DNA of 19,030 nucleotides from JAFDVL01 sp043736395 (GCA_043736395.1 JAYTCQ010000197.1:1-19030); one strand, 5' to 3'; counted from the first letter of the stretch, positions 9,501 to 16,852 are shown. Translations and numbers: made by a program. The notes: a model not told the origin generated them from the sequence alone.

Positions 9501-9607
9501 ATATCTCGAGCAAAATCAACGGTCTGTACTGCATAAGATTTCGCTTTCCAGAAAACTGAGCAAATGCAGCTCGCAAACATTACTAGAATTAGAATTCGCT
9601 TTATCAT
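6539..9607 (-). CDS. PSCyt1/DUF1549/DUF1553 secreted cytochrome-type protein, copy A
   Basis: 1022 residues from ATG 9607-9605. I prefer this start to one at 9634 because GAGG (9616-9613) lies five bases upstream and the signal peptide then begins MIKRILILVMFAS. The architecture matches copy B: PSCyt1 with CERCH at 44-48, DUF1549 with CAQCH at 341-345, a middle beta-rich region (ALDGDQKTGWNSD), and C-terminal DUF1553 (PRNRLGLAQWV onward). The two copies align over their full length with divergence spread throughout, indicating an old duplication. Copy A carries extra residues about 114-138 between PSCyt1 and DUF1549, encoded by two heptamer repeat blocks (9202-9268), and a shorter repeat block in DUF1553 (7282-7309). 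It is followed after four bases by the DUF1501 gene. Role: probably an exported haem-binding protein partnering DUF1501; the reaction is unknown. Confidence 0.92.
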   Translation of the reverse strand: MIKRILILVMFASCICSVFWKAKSYAVQTVDFARDIQPIFKANCERCHGAKISQADLRLDEKNLALKVITPGNSKASRLMQRILGEGGEARMPMGGEPLKPEQIELIRKWIDAGARDEGIGMKPELPATRNLTPDTRPHWAFVPPVSPSIPAVKNKAWVRNPIDNFVLVKLEQIGLVPSPEASKTQLIRRLSLDLTGLPPTIEEVEKFVADASPDAYEKLVDRLLASPHYGELWGRHWLDVARYADTNGFEKDQARTIWPYRDWVIKAFNQDMPFDQFTTEQLAGDLLPNPTLDQKIATGFLRNSMRNEEGSVYPEQFRVEGLVDRVDTMGKAFLGLTVNCAQCHTHKFDPIKHDEYYKFYAFFNSDEEPYLEVPSQEVFAKRAAIKEKIEKIQDNLLAKDVDLNQRLQAWEAQARKYEDKWEVLKIDSFYSSRAKIEEYCDDGSVRVESYRYGDASFAVKAKTDLKNITGFRLELLTDPTLRRNGPGVSADGTLSLSEFAVEASNGDKSEKIIFSQAQADFERPDSPIKNALDGDQKTGWNSDAGPVKRNQNRKIVFTAKTPVGFDGGTNLTFTMAHNQGNVQITGRFRLSATTAETPPFDPLPSKVRNVISIPVTQRTKEQQREILGYFISIDEKSADAKMAIDEVLKDYPDSTTTLILADRSMPRETKIFKRGDWKNKGETVTPDTPSFLNPFPKDAPRNRLGLAQWVISKENPLTARVIVNRIWQQYFGNGFVASPEDFGTRCETPSHPELLDWLAVTLRDGNADLGLRNWDMKAIHKLIVTSATYRQSSKVTPQLLEKDPYNKLLTRAPRLRVEAETIRDLSLAASGLLSNKIGGPPVFPPIPDGVLDLGFGGAMKWETSKGEDRYRRAMYTFWKRSVPYPSLSTFDAPNADLSCPRRIRSNTPLQALTTLNDKLFMEAAQGLALRVWKEGGSDDRSKLRFAFQLCTARQPDQLEEQELLAMLQKEYENFQGKTAMAVYVSAADLDNIPPDVDLHKVAAWTMVARVLLNLDETITRK
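7282..7309. repeat. 4x7-base repeat block inside DUF1553 copy A
   Basis: Four 7-base units on the plus strand: CCCAATT, CCGCAAG, CCCAAAT, CCGCATT. It occupies the position homologous to the 2671-2698 half of the inverted pair in copy B. The opposite-sense half and spacer are absent. It is translated as part of DGNADLGLRNWDM. Confidence 0.75.
9202..9229. repeat. 4x7-base repeat block, TGTCAGG family, inside DUF1553 copy A
   Basis: Plus-strand units TGTCAGG, TGTCAGG, TTTCGGG and TGGCAGG lie end to end; on the coding strand the unit is CCTGACA. They encode most of PATRNLTPDTRP, which is absent from copy B between PSCyt1 and DUF1549. Confidence 0.8.
9241..9268. repeat. 4x7-base repeat block, GGGATGA family, inside DUF1553 copy A
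   Basis: Coding-strand units GGGGCAA, GGGATGA, GGGCATA and GGGATGA lie end to end. The block sits 11 bases from the 9202-9229 block and encodes about RDEGIGM. It is a third sequence family with the same unit length and the same copy number. Confidence 0.75.
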
Positions 9608-9612
9608 GTCAA

Positions 9613-9616
9613 CCTC
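9613..9616 (-). promoter_or_regulatory. Ribosome binding site GAGG deciding the start of DUF1553 copy A
   Basis: GAGG on the minus strand lies five bases before ATG 9607-9605. No comparable site precedes the possible upstream start at 9634, whose extra nine residues (MWRYSFEVD) would also spoil the signal peptide. Confidence 0.6.
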
Positions 9617-9657
9617 AAATGAATATCGCCACAACTAGACAATTTATTGTCACAAGA

Positions 9658-9777
9658 AATTATCCACTAAGGGACACGAAGTAGGAAAAAGTCTACGCGG
9701 TTACATAAAAATATTTTCAAAAGTTAATTTGGTTTTGGGTTTTTCTTCGTGTCCCTTCGTGCCCTTCGTGGATAATT
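9658..9777. repeat. MITE-like inverted repeat element between quinoprotein and DUF1553 copy A
   Basis: The left arm 9658-9681 (AATTATCCAC then AAGGGACACGAAG) is matched by the inverted right arm 9745-9777, which has one extra 9-base GGGCACGAA-type unit. The loop is about 63 bases. The arms belong to the CACGAAGG-type intergenic repeats that I recall as common in several phyla. The element fills most of the 188-base gap between ATG 9607 and the stop at 9796. It may act as a folded RNA element, a weak terminator or a mobile remnant. Confidence 0.7.
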
Positions 9778-9795
9778 TTCCCTTACCAAAGTTCA

Positions 9796-12147
9796 TTACT
9801 CCACCTCAGGCAAAGCCCAACTAAATAAAATCCCGCCCATCGAACACGCCACGAACTGTCTTCCATTCACAGCATAGCTAATCGGCGAAGCGTGCGGGTC
9901 GCCTCCTGTTTGCGTTTTCCAAAGCAATTTTCCGGTTTTTGTATTCAACCCTAAAACATATCCATCCGTAGTCGTCGCGAATGTTACGCCGCCTGCGGTA
10001 GAAATTAAGCCATTGCCGAGACCTCCGGCATTCAATTTATAATCCCACATTTTCTTGCCGGTCGCCGGGTCAAGTGCCATCACTCCGCCCCAATCTTTTT
10101 CGCCAGGTGGGAAAAATTTTCCGCCCCAGTACGATTTTCCCTTCTCGAATTTTTGGTCTTCTTTGACGTAAATATTTCCTTGTTCTCGGTAGGTGAAAAC
10201 AAAAAATCCAGTTTCAGGATCGAACGATGGTGATTGCCAATTCGTACCTCCGGTTAAGCTGGGATAGACCAGCGTTCCTTCATAGCTAGGCTCTTTTCCT
10301 GGCTCCAGGATTGGACGACCTTTTGCGTCTAATCCCTTCGCCCAATTTTGTCGCACGAATGGAGTCCCGAATAAAAATTCTCCGGTCTCACGATCCAATA
10401 CATAAAAGAACGCATTACGATTCGCATGCAGCATGACTTTGCGCATTTTGCCTTTCCACATCATATCCACGAGCATCGGAGTCTCGTTCGCATCCCAATC
10501 AAAAACATCGTGCGGCGTGAATTGAAAATGCCATTTACGCTTCCCTGTTTTCGGATCGAGCGCGACTATCGAACAGGCAAACAAATTATCGCCTTTGCGC
10601 ATATCGCCATTTAAATCCGGGCCGGGATTTCCAACCGCCCAATACACCGTATCAGTTTCAGGATCGTACGTTCCTGTCGTCCAAGTCGGACCTGCGCCGT
10701 TTTTCCAGCTGTCTCCTGCCCACGTTTCGTTACCGAATTCTCCGGGGCCTGGAATTGTCCAAAAACGCCACAGCCGCTTACCTGTCGCGGGATCGTACGC
10801 ATCCACGAAGCCACGAACTCCAAATTCTCCACCCCCGTGTCCTGCAATAATTTTGTCTTTGATCGCCAGCGGAGCCATATACGAAAAATATCCATCCGCC
10901 GCCGAAGCCATTTCCGTTTTCCAAAGTTCGGTTCCGGTTTTCGCGTCCAGCGCGATCAAATGCGCGTCGCCCGAACACATAAACAATCGCCCATCCAACA
11001 TTGCAAAACCACGATTTGGATTTCCCTGCACATCATGATTTTTCGGGTCTTTCGCTTGATATTTGTACGTCCACAAAGTTTTGCCGGTCGAGGCATCCAA
11101 CGCATAGGCATAATTCGAAGAAGCTGTGACGTACATAATTCCGTCCACAACTAATGGCGTAGCCTGCATACCTGCGCCGCCCTGCGGTTGAAAAGTCCAC
11201 GCGGTTTGCACGTTGGAAATGTTGTTGAGATTGATTTGCTTTAGCAGCGAAAAATGGTGTCCCTGATAATCGCCAAAGTAAGTGAACCAGTTGTTTGGTT
11301 CTTTTTTGGAGTTCACAATACGGTCGAAACTGAGTCCGCCTTTGATCGGCGTCAGCGCAGCTTTTGATAAATCCGGAGCTTTCAGCGATTTCAAATACGC
11401 GATTAAATTGTCCATGTCTTCGGCATTCAATCGCTTGCCAAAGTCCGCAGGCATGATGGATTTTTCAGCGTACTTAATTTCCGTGAGGTCTTTTTTCTTG
11501 AGCAAATGAAATTCTTCATCGCGTCCAAATAGCACCAACGAAAACGTATCTTCGGCGCGGCGCAATCCCTTAATAGCTTTGCCGTCTTTTGTTTTTACTT
11601 CAACAAAACTCGGTACATAACCTTCGCCGGAGCCAGGCTTCAAAATTCTTTTTTTCAATTCATCTACGCTCAAATTCCCAATCGTCGAAAGGTCATTCGC
11701 ATAGCGGCTGCCTTGTCCGTTGACCATATGGCAACCCACACAATTCGCTTTAAAAGTAGTTTCACCAGCTGAAATATTTCCCGTAATTTTTTCAGCACTC
11801 GCGCCACTCATCGAACGCAGGAAGCTGACCATTTGCCAGACTTCATCATCTTTCAGCCCCGTCGCAGGCATCGCCGTTCCACTGATCCCATTTTTGATAA
11901 CTTCAAAAATTTGCCCGTCTTCGTTGCCGCGTTTGAACGTACCCTTATTCAGCGCTGGCCCGCGACCGCCATCGCCTTTAGATCCGTGACAACCCGCGCA
12001 AACGGAATCGTACATCCGCTTGCCCGCTTCAATGGCTTCCGGTTTTCCTTCAAAAGGATTTTTCCCCGGCCCGTGTTGTGCATAAATTAAAATCGCGAAA
12101 GTACAGATAGTCAGTGCGGTAACTGCTAAAAATTTAAGCTGCTTCAT
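9796..12147 (-). CDS. PQQ-dependent dehydrogenase (methanol/ethanol type) with two N-terminal cytochrome c domains
   Basis: 783 residues with a signal peptide to about A23. Cytochrome c domain 1 spans about 36-115 (CAGCH 50-54, distal Met in TAMPATG at M93). Domain 2 spans about 122-256 (CVGCH 136-140, Met in SIMPADF at M232). From about 287 an eight-bladed PQQ propeller follows, with repeated ALDxxTGKxxW blade motifs. Likely metal and PQQ site residues are E441 (GGGEFGVRG), N507 (VGNPGP), D550 and D552 (HDVFDWD). The D-x-D pair is the signature of lanthanide-using enzymes of the XoxF/PedH kind; MxaF has Ala at the second position. The adjacent Cys-Cys of classical enzymes is absent (DVQGNPNRG at that place). 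It would oxidise an alcohol or similar substrate in the periplasm and pass electrons to its own haems. AGAGGG (12158-12153) lies five bases before the ATG. It could instead belong to the acidobacterial quinoprotein groups found in genomes without PQQ synthesis. Confidence 0.9.
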   Translation of the reverse strand: MKQLKFLAVTALTICTFAILIYAQHGPGKNPFEGKPEAIEAGKRMYDSVCAGCHGSKGDGGRGPALNKGTFKRGNEDGQIFEVIKNGISGTAMPATGLKDDEVWQMVSFLRSMSGASAEKITGNISAGETTFKANCVGCHMVNGQGSRYANDLSTIGNLSVDELKKRILKPGSGEGYVPSFVEVKTKDGKAIKGLRRAEDTFSLVLFGRDEEFHLLKKKDLTEIKYAEKSIMPADFGKRLNAEDMDNLIAYLKSLKAPDLSKAALTPIKGGLSFDRIVNSKKEPNNWFTYFGDYQGHHFSLLKQINLNNISNVQTAWTFQPQGGAGMQATPLVVDGIMYVTASSNYAYALDASTGKTLWTYKYQAKDPKNHDVQGNPNRGFAMLDGRLFMCSGDAHLIALDAKTGTELWKTEMASAADGYFSYMAPLAIKDKIIAGHGGGEFGVRGFVDAYDPATGKRLWRFWTIPGPGEFGNETWAGDSWKNGAGPTWTTGTYDPETDTVYWAVGNPGPDLNGDMRKGDNLFACSIVALDPKTGKRKWHFQFTPHDVFDWDANETPMLVDMMWKGKMRKVMLHANRNAFFYVLDRETGEFLFGTPFVRQNWAKGLDAKGRPILEPGKEPSYEGTLVYPSLTGGTNWQSPSFDPETGFFVFTYREQGNIYVKEDQKFEKGKSYWGGKFFPPGEKDWGGVMALDPATGKKMWDYKLNAGGLGNGLISTAGGVTFATTTDGYVLGLNTKTGKLLWKTQTGGDPHASPISYAVNGRQFVACSMGGILFSWALPEVE

Positions 12148-12737
12148 TGATGCCCTCTTAATCTTGATGGATAGACTGACGCCTGCTGCGCCTGCTTACG
12201 AACGATGAGCGCAATGATAAATGACATCCTTAACAGACACCAGTAGAACACAGTAAATATTTGGAAATAAAAAAGTACAGAGAAACATTAAAACTTGCTG
12301 ATAGACCGATATTTTCTTGAAATGATAGTAAGGGATTTTATCAGTATTGCGTGATGCGTAGCACAAAATCATTGATGTAAATATTTATTAATTTTAATTA
12401 TTTGGGGGGTTGTTCCATTTTCATTGATGTGTTTATAATCGCCACCAGTTTAAGAACAAGGTTTAAATTGTATACCCCCTCCCTCACCTAAAAGTACGCT
12501 AGTGGTACGACTTGAAAATTCTTCACATTCTCACTTTTATTCCCCAGTGATATTGCCTGCTTCAAACTAGCGGCGAGGTGTCGAACTTATTAAGCTCCCC
12601 ACTAGATAATTGTTGACCCAAATGGTAATTCAGTATGCATCTTTCTCCTGCCGCCTGTGCTTGATGTATAAAAACAGAATAATCCCCTGATTATTTTTAA
12701 CTGAATGCCAATTCCCTTAAGTAAAAGCGAGAATTAC
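12148..12737. other. 590-base divergent intergenic region with promoter candidates
   Basis: This region separates the divergent quinoprotein and DUF1800 genes. It is AT-rich between about 12240 and 12440. I see no gene or tRNA in it. A plus-strand TATAAT (12434-12439) with a poor -35 would give a leader of nearly 300 bases for the DUF1800 gene. TTGACC at 12614 with TATGCA 15 bases later is a nearer alternative. The 10-mer TCATTGATGT occurs at 12369-12378 and 12421-12430, and its first eight bases recur at the quinoprotein start. An imperfect inverted repeat AAGTAC/GTACGACTT lies near 12491-12513. Confidence 0.4.
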
Positions 12738-15275
12738 ATGAAAGTTTTAATCCCCCGGCGCTTTGCGCAACGTCACAGGTATGCTCATTTTTTTGTTTTG
12801 GTCTTATTTGTGATAGCTGTTGTCTGTACTTCAATTATTCATCAAGTATCAGCACAAATTACCACCGTTTCCCCCGGTTCCAATGTCAAACCAAATGATT
12901 TAGTAACGTTGATTGGTGCAAATCTTGTTACCACAACCGCATACGCAACTTCCACTCCTTATCCAACAACATTAGCTGGAACAACCGTTAAAGTGCGCGA
13001 CTACAATGGCACCACAAGACTGGCTCCGCTTCAGTATGTATCGCCCACAGTGATTAATTTTTATATTCCTGTGGGGACAACGCCAGGAATAGCAAACATT
13101 ACTGTTACCAGTGGAAGCCTCATTAACACCAAGTCAATCTTAATCGCAGGCACGGTAACTTCAACCCCGACTCCAACGCCCACTCCAACACCAACACCTA
13201 CTCCGACTCCTACACCTACACCTACACCTACACCAACTCCCACTCCGACCCCGACTCCAACGCCAACGCCAACTCCAACTCCAACAGGCACAATGGTGAC
13301 ATATCTGACTACGATGAGGCCGGAGAGCGGAGTATCGTCGCTGGGTTCAGGGTCTTCGGCGTTGCGGCTGAGCGGAGATGAAAAATCTGCGCTCGTGAAG
13401 TTTTCTTATTCAAACCTCACAACACCTGTGACCAGCGCTCATATTCACGGCCCGGCAGATCCAGGCCAAAGCGGTAATGTCTTATTCGACCTTGATTCCG
13501 CGCCAAAGCTGGCAGACGGATCATTCCTCTGGACATTCACACAGGTTGGCACGGTGACAGCCGCACAGATTGTGCAGGCACTGAAGGCCGGGCGCATTTA
13601 TATTAATGTTCATTCTTCTCGATATCCATCCGGCGAAATCCGCGGTCATTATGCCGTGGTCACTGGCACGCAAGCCTTTTCCCCCCCGCCTGCGCCGCCA
13701 GTGTTATCTGCCGCGAAACCAACTGCGAATGAAGCCGCGCGATTCCTGACGCAAGCCACGTTTGGCCCCAAAATGGCAGACATTACTGCCTTGCAAACCA
13801 AAGGCTATGACACGTGGTTGAATGAACAATTCGCGATGCCGATTCAATCGCATCTGGCTTATCTGGATGGATTAAAACAGTCCGAACCTACTCGTACACC
13901 ATCCGAAGACGCAACCATCGAATCATTCTGGAAACAGGCAGTGCTCGGCAACGATCAATTAAGACAGCGAGTCTCGTTCGCGCTCAGTGAAATTTTTGTT
14001 GTGTCATTTATTTCCGGCTTGCAAAGCCAGTACTACGCGGTGTCCAGCTACGCCGATATGCTGAACAAAAATGCGTTTGGGAATTACCGGCAATTGCTGG
14101 AAGACGTGACCTTACATCCCGCCATGGGGCGTTATCTGGATCACGTGCAAAATGATAAAGAAGACCCCACCACCGGACGTTTGCCGAATGAAAATTATGC
14201 CCGTGAGGTCTTACAACTTTTTTCCACGGGGCTTTATAAACTTCATCCTGATGGAATCTTAATGCTGGATGCGAGCGGCCTTCCGATAGAAACCTACGAT
14301 CAAAATGTAGTCAAAGGTTTTGCCAAAGTTTTCACTGGCTGGAGCTATGGTTCATTTTCCAGGATCGAAGATAATTGGAAATATCCGTTGCTGGAACCTT
14401 ATAGCGGCCCCTTCTGGCGGGTGCCAATGGAGTCCTGGTCGGAGCATCATTCGACCTCATCCAAGTTATTACTTAACAGCGTGACATTGCCTGCCGGACA
14501 AACCGCGACCAAAGATTTGCAGGATGCGCTGAACAATATTTTCAATCATCCAAACACCGGGCCATTCATTGCGCGTCAGTTGATTCAACGCCTCGTCACG
14601 AGTAATCCAAGTCCGGGTTATGTCTTTCGCGTCGCGCAAAAATTCAACAATAACGGCAGCGGCCTGCGCGGTGATATGAAAGCCGTCATTAAAGCCATTC
14701 TGCTGGATTATGAAGCGCGAAGCACCGATATGTTAGCGCAACAAGGCTACGGCAAATTGCGCGAACCCATCGTGCGGATGGCGCAAGTTTTACGCACGTT
14801 CAATTTTTCATGTACGTGCGGCAAATTTCCGTTGTACTGGATGGAAAGCCCGGCCTACGCGCTGGGACAAAATCCGTGGCGGTCACCGAGCGTTTTCAAT
14901 TTCTTTGAGCCGGGATTTAATCCACCGGGGACACTCGCGGCAGCTGGCTTAGCTGCTCCGGAATTTCAAATCGCAAATGAAGTTTCCATTACCGGAATTT
15001 CAAATTTTATGCGGAGTACGATTTTCACCGGCTTCAATTGGGACACCGCTTTACCACCGTTGTTGGGAGATTATTCAGGTTTTACATCCCTGGCAGGTAA
15101 TCCCGCGCAATTGGTCGAACAGTTGAACCTTCTGTTGATGTCAGGGCAAATGTCAGCCGCGATGAAAAATACTGTTATTTCGGAAGTAAGTACGATGGCC
15201 GCCGACCCCGTTGCGAGGGTGAAGGAAGCCGCGCACGCCATCGTCAGTTCGCCGGAATATGCGATACAAAAATAA
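12738..15275 (+). CDS. Secreted fusion protein: TIGR03437-type domain, (TP)n linker, CHRD domain, DUF1800
   Basis: 845 residues from ATG 12738, chosen over ATG 12705 because the shorter form gives a normal signal peptide (Arg/His-rich n-region, hydrophobic 17-36, cleavage after VSA at 39) and because GCGAGA lies just upstream. Domains: TIGR03437-type Ig-like domain about 41-138 (PGSNVKPNDLVTLIGANL, PLQYVSPTVINFYIP), a Thr-Pro linker 143-183, a CHRD domain (PF07452) about 186-302 (SAHIHGPADPGQSG, IYINVHSSRYPSGEIRGHY), and DUF1800 (PF08811) about 318-843 (EAARFLTQATFG, NENYAREVLQLFSTGLY, AHAIVSSPEYAIQ). DUF1800 has no proven activity. Genes for it are typically followed by a DUF1501 gene, as here. 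CHRD is named for chordin, and its HIH and EIRG motifs are intact. It probably works at the cell surface. The 111-base gap to the next gene suggests one transcription unit. Confidence 0.92.
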   Translation: MKVLIPRRFAQRHRYAHFFVLVLFVIAVVCTSIIHQVSAQITTVSPGSNVKPNDLVTLIGANLVTTTAYATSTPYPTTLAGTTVKVRDYNGTTRLAPLQYVSPTVINFYIPVGTTPGIANITVTSGSLINTKSILIAGTVTSTPTPTPTPTPTPTPTPTPTPTPTPTPTPTPTPTPTPTPTPTGTMVTYLTTMRPESGVSSLGSGSSALRLSGDEKSALVKFSYSNLTTPVTSAHIHGPADPGQSGNVLFDLDSAPKLADGSFLWTFTQVGTVTAAQIVQALKAGRIYINVHSSRYPSGEIRGHYAVVTGTQAFSPPPAPPVLSAAKPTANEAARFLTQATFGPKMADITALQTKGYDTWLNEQFAMPIQSHLAYLDGLKQSEPTRTPSEDATIESFWKQAVLGNDQLRQRVSFALSEIFVVSFISGLQSQYYAVSSYADMLNKNAFGNYRQLLEDVTLHPAMGRYLDHVQNDKEDPTTGRLPNENYAREVLQLFSTGLYKLHPDGILMLDASGLPIETYDQNVVKGFAKVFTGWSYGSFSRIEDNWKYPLLEPYSGPFWRVPMESWSEHHSTSSKLLLNSVTLPAGQTATKDLQDALNNIFNHPNTGPFIARQLIQRLVTSNPSPGYVFRVAQKFNNNGSGLRGDMKAVIKAILLDYEARSTDMLAQQGYGKLREPIVRMAQVLRTFNFSCTCGKFPLYWMESPAYALGQNPWRSPSVFNFFEPGFNPPGTLAAAGLAAPEFQIANEVSITGISNFMRSTIFTGFNWDTALPPLLGDYSGFTSLAGNPAQLVEQLNLLLMSGQMSAAMKNTVISEVSTMAADPVARVKEAAHAIVSSPEYAIQK
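13164..13286 (+). repeat. Thr-Pro dipeptide repeat coding region
   Basis: 41 codons encode about 20 consecutive Thr-Pro pairs, forming an extended linker between the TIGR03437-type and CHRD domains. All four proline codons and all four threonine codons occur, in patches such as runs of aca cct. The tract is therefore kept for its protein sequence and not simply the product of recent 6-base slippage. Its length is likely to vary between strains. Confidence 0.9.
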
Positions 15276-15277
15276 AA

Positions 15278-15352
15278 GTTCAGATTCCAAACTTCAGTTT
15301 GCCTAACGCCGCGCTTCGCTGGCGTTCCCACGCTGAAGCGTGAACTCTGAAC
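15278..15352. repeat. Intergenic element with terminal inverted repeat and two hairpins
   Basis: GTTCAGA at 15278-15284 is matched by TCTGAAC at 15346-15352. Inside are two hairpins: AACGCC 15305-15310 with GGCGTT 15321-15326, and CACGCT 15329-15334 with AGCGTG 15337-15342. It begins three bases after the DUF1800 stop and fills most of the gap to the DUF1501 gene. There is no T-run, so it is not a classical terminator. Confidence 0.6.
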
Positions 15353-15386
15353 GACATTTATCTATCTTTCTAAGGATTATAAAACC

Positions 15387-16745
15387 ATGTCATCATCACG
15401 TAGAGATTTTCTAAAACATTCACTTTGTGCCAGCCTTGGCACTAGCAGCGCTGCGAGCATGCTCGGCAATTTAGCAATGACCGCAGCGGCGGTTCCACCC
15501 GTTCAGTCCACTGATTTCAAAGCTCTGGTCTGTATATTTATGTTCGGCGGCAATGACGGAACCAACACGCTGATTCCCTACAGCCAAACCGATTACAATG
15601 AATACGCTGCCGCTCGTACTACACTGGCTTTACCTCGTGCGAATCTGCTGCCGATTACGCCGACCACTACCGATGGCCGCGCCTTCGCATTGCATCCGAG
15701 CTTGTCCGAATTACAAACATTATTTGGACAAAAGAAATTGGCGATGGTGTCGAATGTTGGGCCGCTCAGCGCGCCGACTACACGCACTCAGTTTTTACAA
15801 AAATCAGTGCCGCTGCCGCCGCAATTATTTTCACACAGCGATCAGCTCACTCATTGGCAAACCGCCTGGCCGGATGAGATTCCGAAAACCGGCTGGGGCG
15901 GACGTCTGGCGGATGCGCTGAATGTCTTCAATCCCGGTTCACAAATTGCGATGTCAATTTCGCTCGCGAACGCCAACACTTTTCAGATTGGCAATAGTGT
16001 CCTGCCGCAAATTGTTGCCAGCGAAGGCCTAATAAAATTGTGGTATTACAACGAAGCCTGGAATTATCCCGGCACGAATATCACCAAAGCCATGCTGCAA
16101 CAATCCAGCGCCAGCGCCTTTGAAACCAAATATCGTGAGACCTTCAAAAGCGCGATTGAAAACAGTACGCGCCTGTCCGGCGTACTCGCGAACGCACCCA
16201 AAACGAATACAGTTTTCCCTGACAACAAACTGGCAAAACAGTTGCAGATGGTAGCGAAATTAATTTCCGTCCATAACGAATTGGGACTGCGACGACAAGT
16301 ATTTTTCTGTTCGATTGACGGGTTCGACACGCACGGCGAACAGCTCACAACGCAGAGTAATTTACTGCGTCAGGTTAGTCAGTCAATGGATGCATTTTAT
16401 AAAACTACAGTTGAATTAGGCGTCGCGACGAACACGACTACGTTTACCGCGTCAGATTTCGGCAGGACGTATAAGAGCAATGGCAAAGGCTCCGATCACG
16501 GTTGGGGCAATCATCATTTTGTCATGGGAGGGGCGGTCAAAGGCGGAGACATTTACGGCAAAGTCCCCGTGCTCCAAGTGAACGGCCCGGATGATTCCAG
16601 CGAAGGCCGTTGGATTCCAACGATTGCGACCGACGAGTACGCCGCCACCTTAGCCAGTTGGTTCGGAGCCAGTGCTGGAGATTTGGCGACGATCTTTCCG
16701 AATATTGGAAGGTTTGCGCGACCGAATTTAGGGTTTATGAGCTGA
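15387..16745 (+). CDS. Tat-exported DUF1501 family protein paired with DUF1800
   Basis: 452 residues. The Tat signal is SSRRDFLKHSLCASLG (R5-R6) followed by an Ala-rich stretch with likely cleavage near residues 30-40. DUF1501 motifs: FMFGGNDGTNTLIPY (51-65), DGFDTHGEQ (311-319), SDFGRT (356-361) and DHGWGNHHFVMGG (370-382). These correspond to the GGPSHLD, WDHH, EFGRTP and GRDHH motifs of the other DUF1501 protein at 5092-6534, but the two are distant: this one is the NDGxNT subtype that accompanies DUF1800. An alkaline-phosphatase-like fold is expected; the activity is unknown. AAGGA lies about 11 bases before the ATG, a little far. The two genes of this pair probably act together outside the cytoplasm, the DUF1501 protein crossing by Tat and the DUF1800 protein by Sec. 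Confidence 0.93.
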   Translation: MSSSRRDFLKHSLCASLGTSSAASMLGNLAMTAAAVPPVQSTDFKALVCIFMFGGNDGTNTLIPYSQTDYNEYAAARTTLALPRANLLPITPTTTDGRAFALHPSLSELQTLFGQKKLAMVSNVGPLSAPTTRTQFLQKSVPLPPQLFSHSDQLTHWQTAWPDEIPKTGWGGRLADALNVFNPGSQIAMSISLANANTFQIGNSVLPQIVASEGLIKLWYYNEAWNYPGTNITKAMLQQSSASAFETKYRETFKSAIENSTRLSGVLANAPKTNTVFPDNKLAKQLQMVAKLISVHNELGLRRQVFFCSIDGFDTHGEQLTTQSNLLRQVSQSMDAFYKTTVELGVATNTTTFTASDFGRTYKSNGKGSDHGWGNHHFVMGGAVKGGDIYGKVPVLQVNGPDDSSEGRWIPTIATDEYAATLASWFGASAGDLATIFPNIGRFARPNLGFMS

Positions 16746-16753
16746 AGTCTCTG

Positions 16754-16778
16754 GATTGCCAGCATCTTGCTGGCAATC
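16754..16778. terminator. Strong 11-bp hairpin between convergent genes
   Basis: GATTGCCAGCA (16754-16764) and TGCTGGCAATC (16768-16778) form a perfect stem with a 3-base TCT loop, nine bases after the DUF1501 stop and before the convergent VapC gene. No T-run follows on either strand, so Rho-independent termination is uncertain. It may be a REP-like repeat that protects the 3' end of the mRNA. Confidence 0.5.
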
Positions 16779-16852
16779 GACCTTATGTTGGTAGCTTTCG
16801 GCTTACTAATAGAGTGGAATTTGTCCAAAAACTTACTTTTGTCGAAGTTGCG

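Noticed and set aside
13061..13291. Minus-strand frame encoding a Val-Gly repeat protein
   Set aside because: It is the complement of the Thr-Pro coding tract; the plus strand has a complete multi-domain protein.
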